Assembly (NCBI RefSeq): GCF_014839805.1
Contig: NC_051141.1
Coordinates: 13,834,777-13,898,776, forward strand
DNA length: 64,000 nt
Direction of reading: 5' to 3'
From: Manduca sexta
Lineage: Eukaryota; Arthropoda; Insecta; Lepidoptera; Sphingidae
Shown: piece after piece, positions 63,016 through 64,000 of the stretch
Layout of the letters: the number at the start of each line of letters is the position of its first letter
How positions within the stretch are numbered: position 1 is the stretch's first letter
Position numbers and translations under genes: made by a program
Notes under the pieces: generated by a model
Told to the model about the DNA's origin: nothing
The model's input: the letters and a program-made list of their open reading frames with translations, nothing else
The model's database searches: none

Positions 63016-64000
63016 CTTGAAAATAAACGTTACAACATTATAAGTGTATGCTTAATACAATTAGGTATAGCATTGGTATAAAGAACAGGTTTACAACGGT
63101 TATAGTAGAGACAGAATAATCTTTCGACAAAATTGGTAACATCGTCCCAAAGGGTAAAATACCCGTTTTTATCTATACGATGCATCTGATGACGTCATAT
63201 CGGCAGCGATTGACTGACTTTCTTCATTTGTTTTTTTATTTCTTGTATTTTATGAATCTCGCAATGAAGACGTTTCGTTGCTGTCTGCCTTCTTGTTAAT
63301 CGTTTTCAATCAATTGTTCAACGTTGCTTTCCTTTGTTCTTTATCGTGTAGTTTGCGAATAAGTATTGATTGCACCAATTATATGATATTTTCACTGTCA
63401 TCATTTGTAATTTTGAATGACTAAGATTTCTTAATGTTAAAACAAGCATAGTATTAAAAATCGCATTGCATTGGTAATAATATTCGCATCTTATGATTGT
63501 GATATCGTATATCAAATGCATGTCATCAATTATATTTTTTCACGTAGCAAATTATACATTATCTTAAAACTAACTTACGATTATCCTTATAAGAAATGGT
63601 ATAAATCTTTAAGAATTTTAAGCACAGCCGAGCAAAGCATTCCCAAATATTATTTAGTTGTTAAAAAAAATCGACTAAAATTTACAAATGTAAGTATAAT
63701 ATACCCACTTACAAAAATATTCTATAACTACTAAGTAGAATTCCAATAGAAATAAAGACGCTTTTCCTTCGTTATGTACAGCCTACTCATTTAATTTATT
63801 TTACAATACGCCAAAGGGCCGATTTTTCAACGGTCAGGATAAAAATATTTAAAGGACAAAATGTTTGTGATTTGTCAATCATCAGAGATAAGTTATTCGT
63901 TAAATACGAAAAAACTTAATAAATAAAAAAAATACATGAAAATAAAAGATAGAGACTAGATAATATATTTGATGGATACATTTAATCTGACGATTGAAAA
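63016..64000. other. trol intron at the right edge
   Basis: Upstream intron of window exon 1, continuing past the window. No exon, promoter or repeat recognised. Confidence 0.55.

Overview
This is a stretch of insect nuclear DNA, almost certainly from a moth or butterfly. It is AT-rich and intron-dense. Its interspersed repeats are of lepidopteran type: a maT (DD37D) mariner relative, SINEs with tRNA-like heads, and Helitron-like elements that open TATAAAGCTGAAGAG and close AAAAGCTAGT. No bacterial, viral or organellar block was seen. No RNA gene was recognised apart from tRNA-like SINE heads. || The main content is one giant gene on the minus strand, the insect perlecan orthologue (terribly reduced optic lobes, trol; basement-membrane heparan sulfate proteoglycan core protein). 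I resolved 64 consecutive coding exons between 63015 and 13038. Acceptors and donors were placed by hand and the reading phase matches at all 63 junctions. The exons join into about 3,937 codons ending in TAA at 13038-13040. The protein is open at its N terminus: the start codon, signal peptide and any first-domain exons lie beyond 64000. Domain order from N to C: five LDLa repeats; a proline-rich and then Gly/Asp-rich disordered region with 18-residue repeats, RGD tripeptides and Ser-Gly pairs; LDLa 6; Ig 1; LDLa 7-9; Ig 2; three laminin IV modules alternating with laminin-type EGF repeats; a long Ig array interrupted by one LDLa cassette; then LamG1-EGF-EGF-LamG2-EGF-EGF-LamG3, the perlecan domain V (endorepellin) layout. 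|| Layout by region. 1-13037 is intergenic DNA downstream of the gene. It holds a Helitron-like element (1195-1671), a pair of identical 207-bp direct repeats bounding a 4.9-kb block that looks like a non-coding LTR element (2655-7581), a fold-back MITE (9051-9310), a G-rich MITE (11495-11791) and a few coding-like islands. 13038-21840 encodes domain V and the last Ig modules. 21841-25046 is an intron carrying a 5'-truncated LINE whose 3' UTR was split by an intact maT transposon. 25047-38548 encodes the Ig array. 38679-49285 encodes the laminin IV/EGF region. 49727-63015 encodes the N-terminal LDLa/Ig part and the disordered exon. Introns carry three copies of one roughly 180-bp MITE, several SINEs, a TTAA-flanked MITE and a Helitron-like copy with five internal 123-bp repeats. 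|| I see no new enzymatic or defence system. The points most worth checking are the disordered repeat exon of perlecan with its RGD and Ser-Gly sites, the isolated LDLa cassette, a GC-AG intron, the nested LINE/maT insertion with an intact transposase frame, and the LTR-like element with identical ends but no coding interior.
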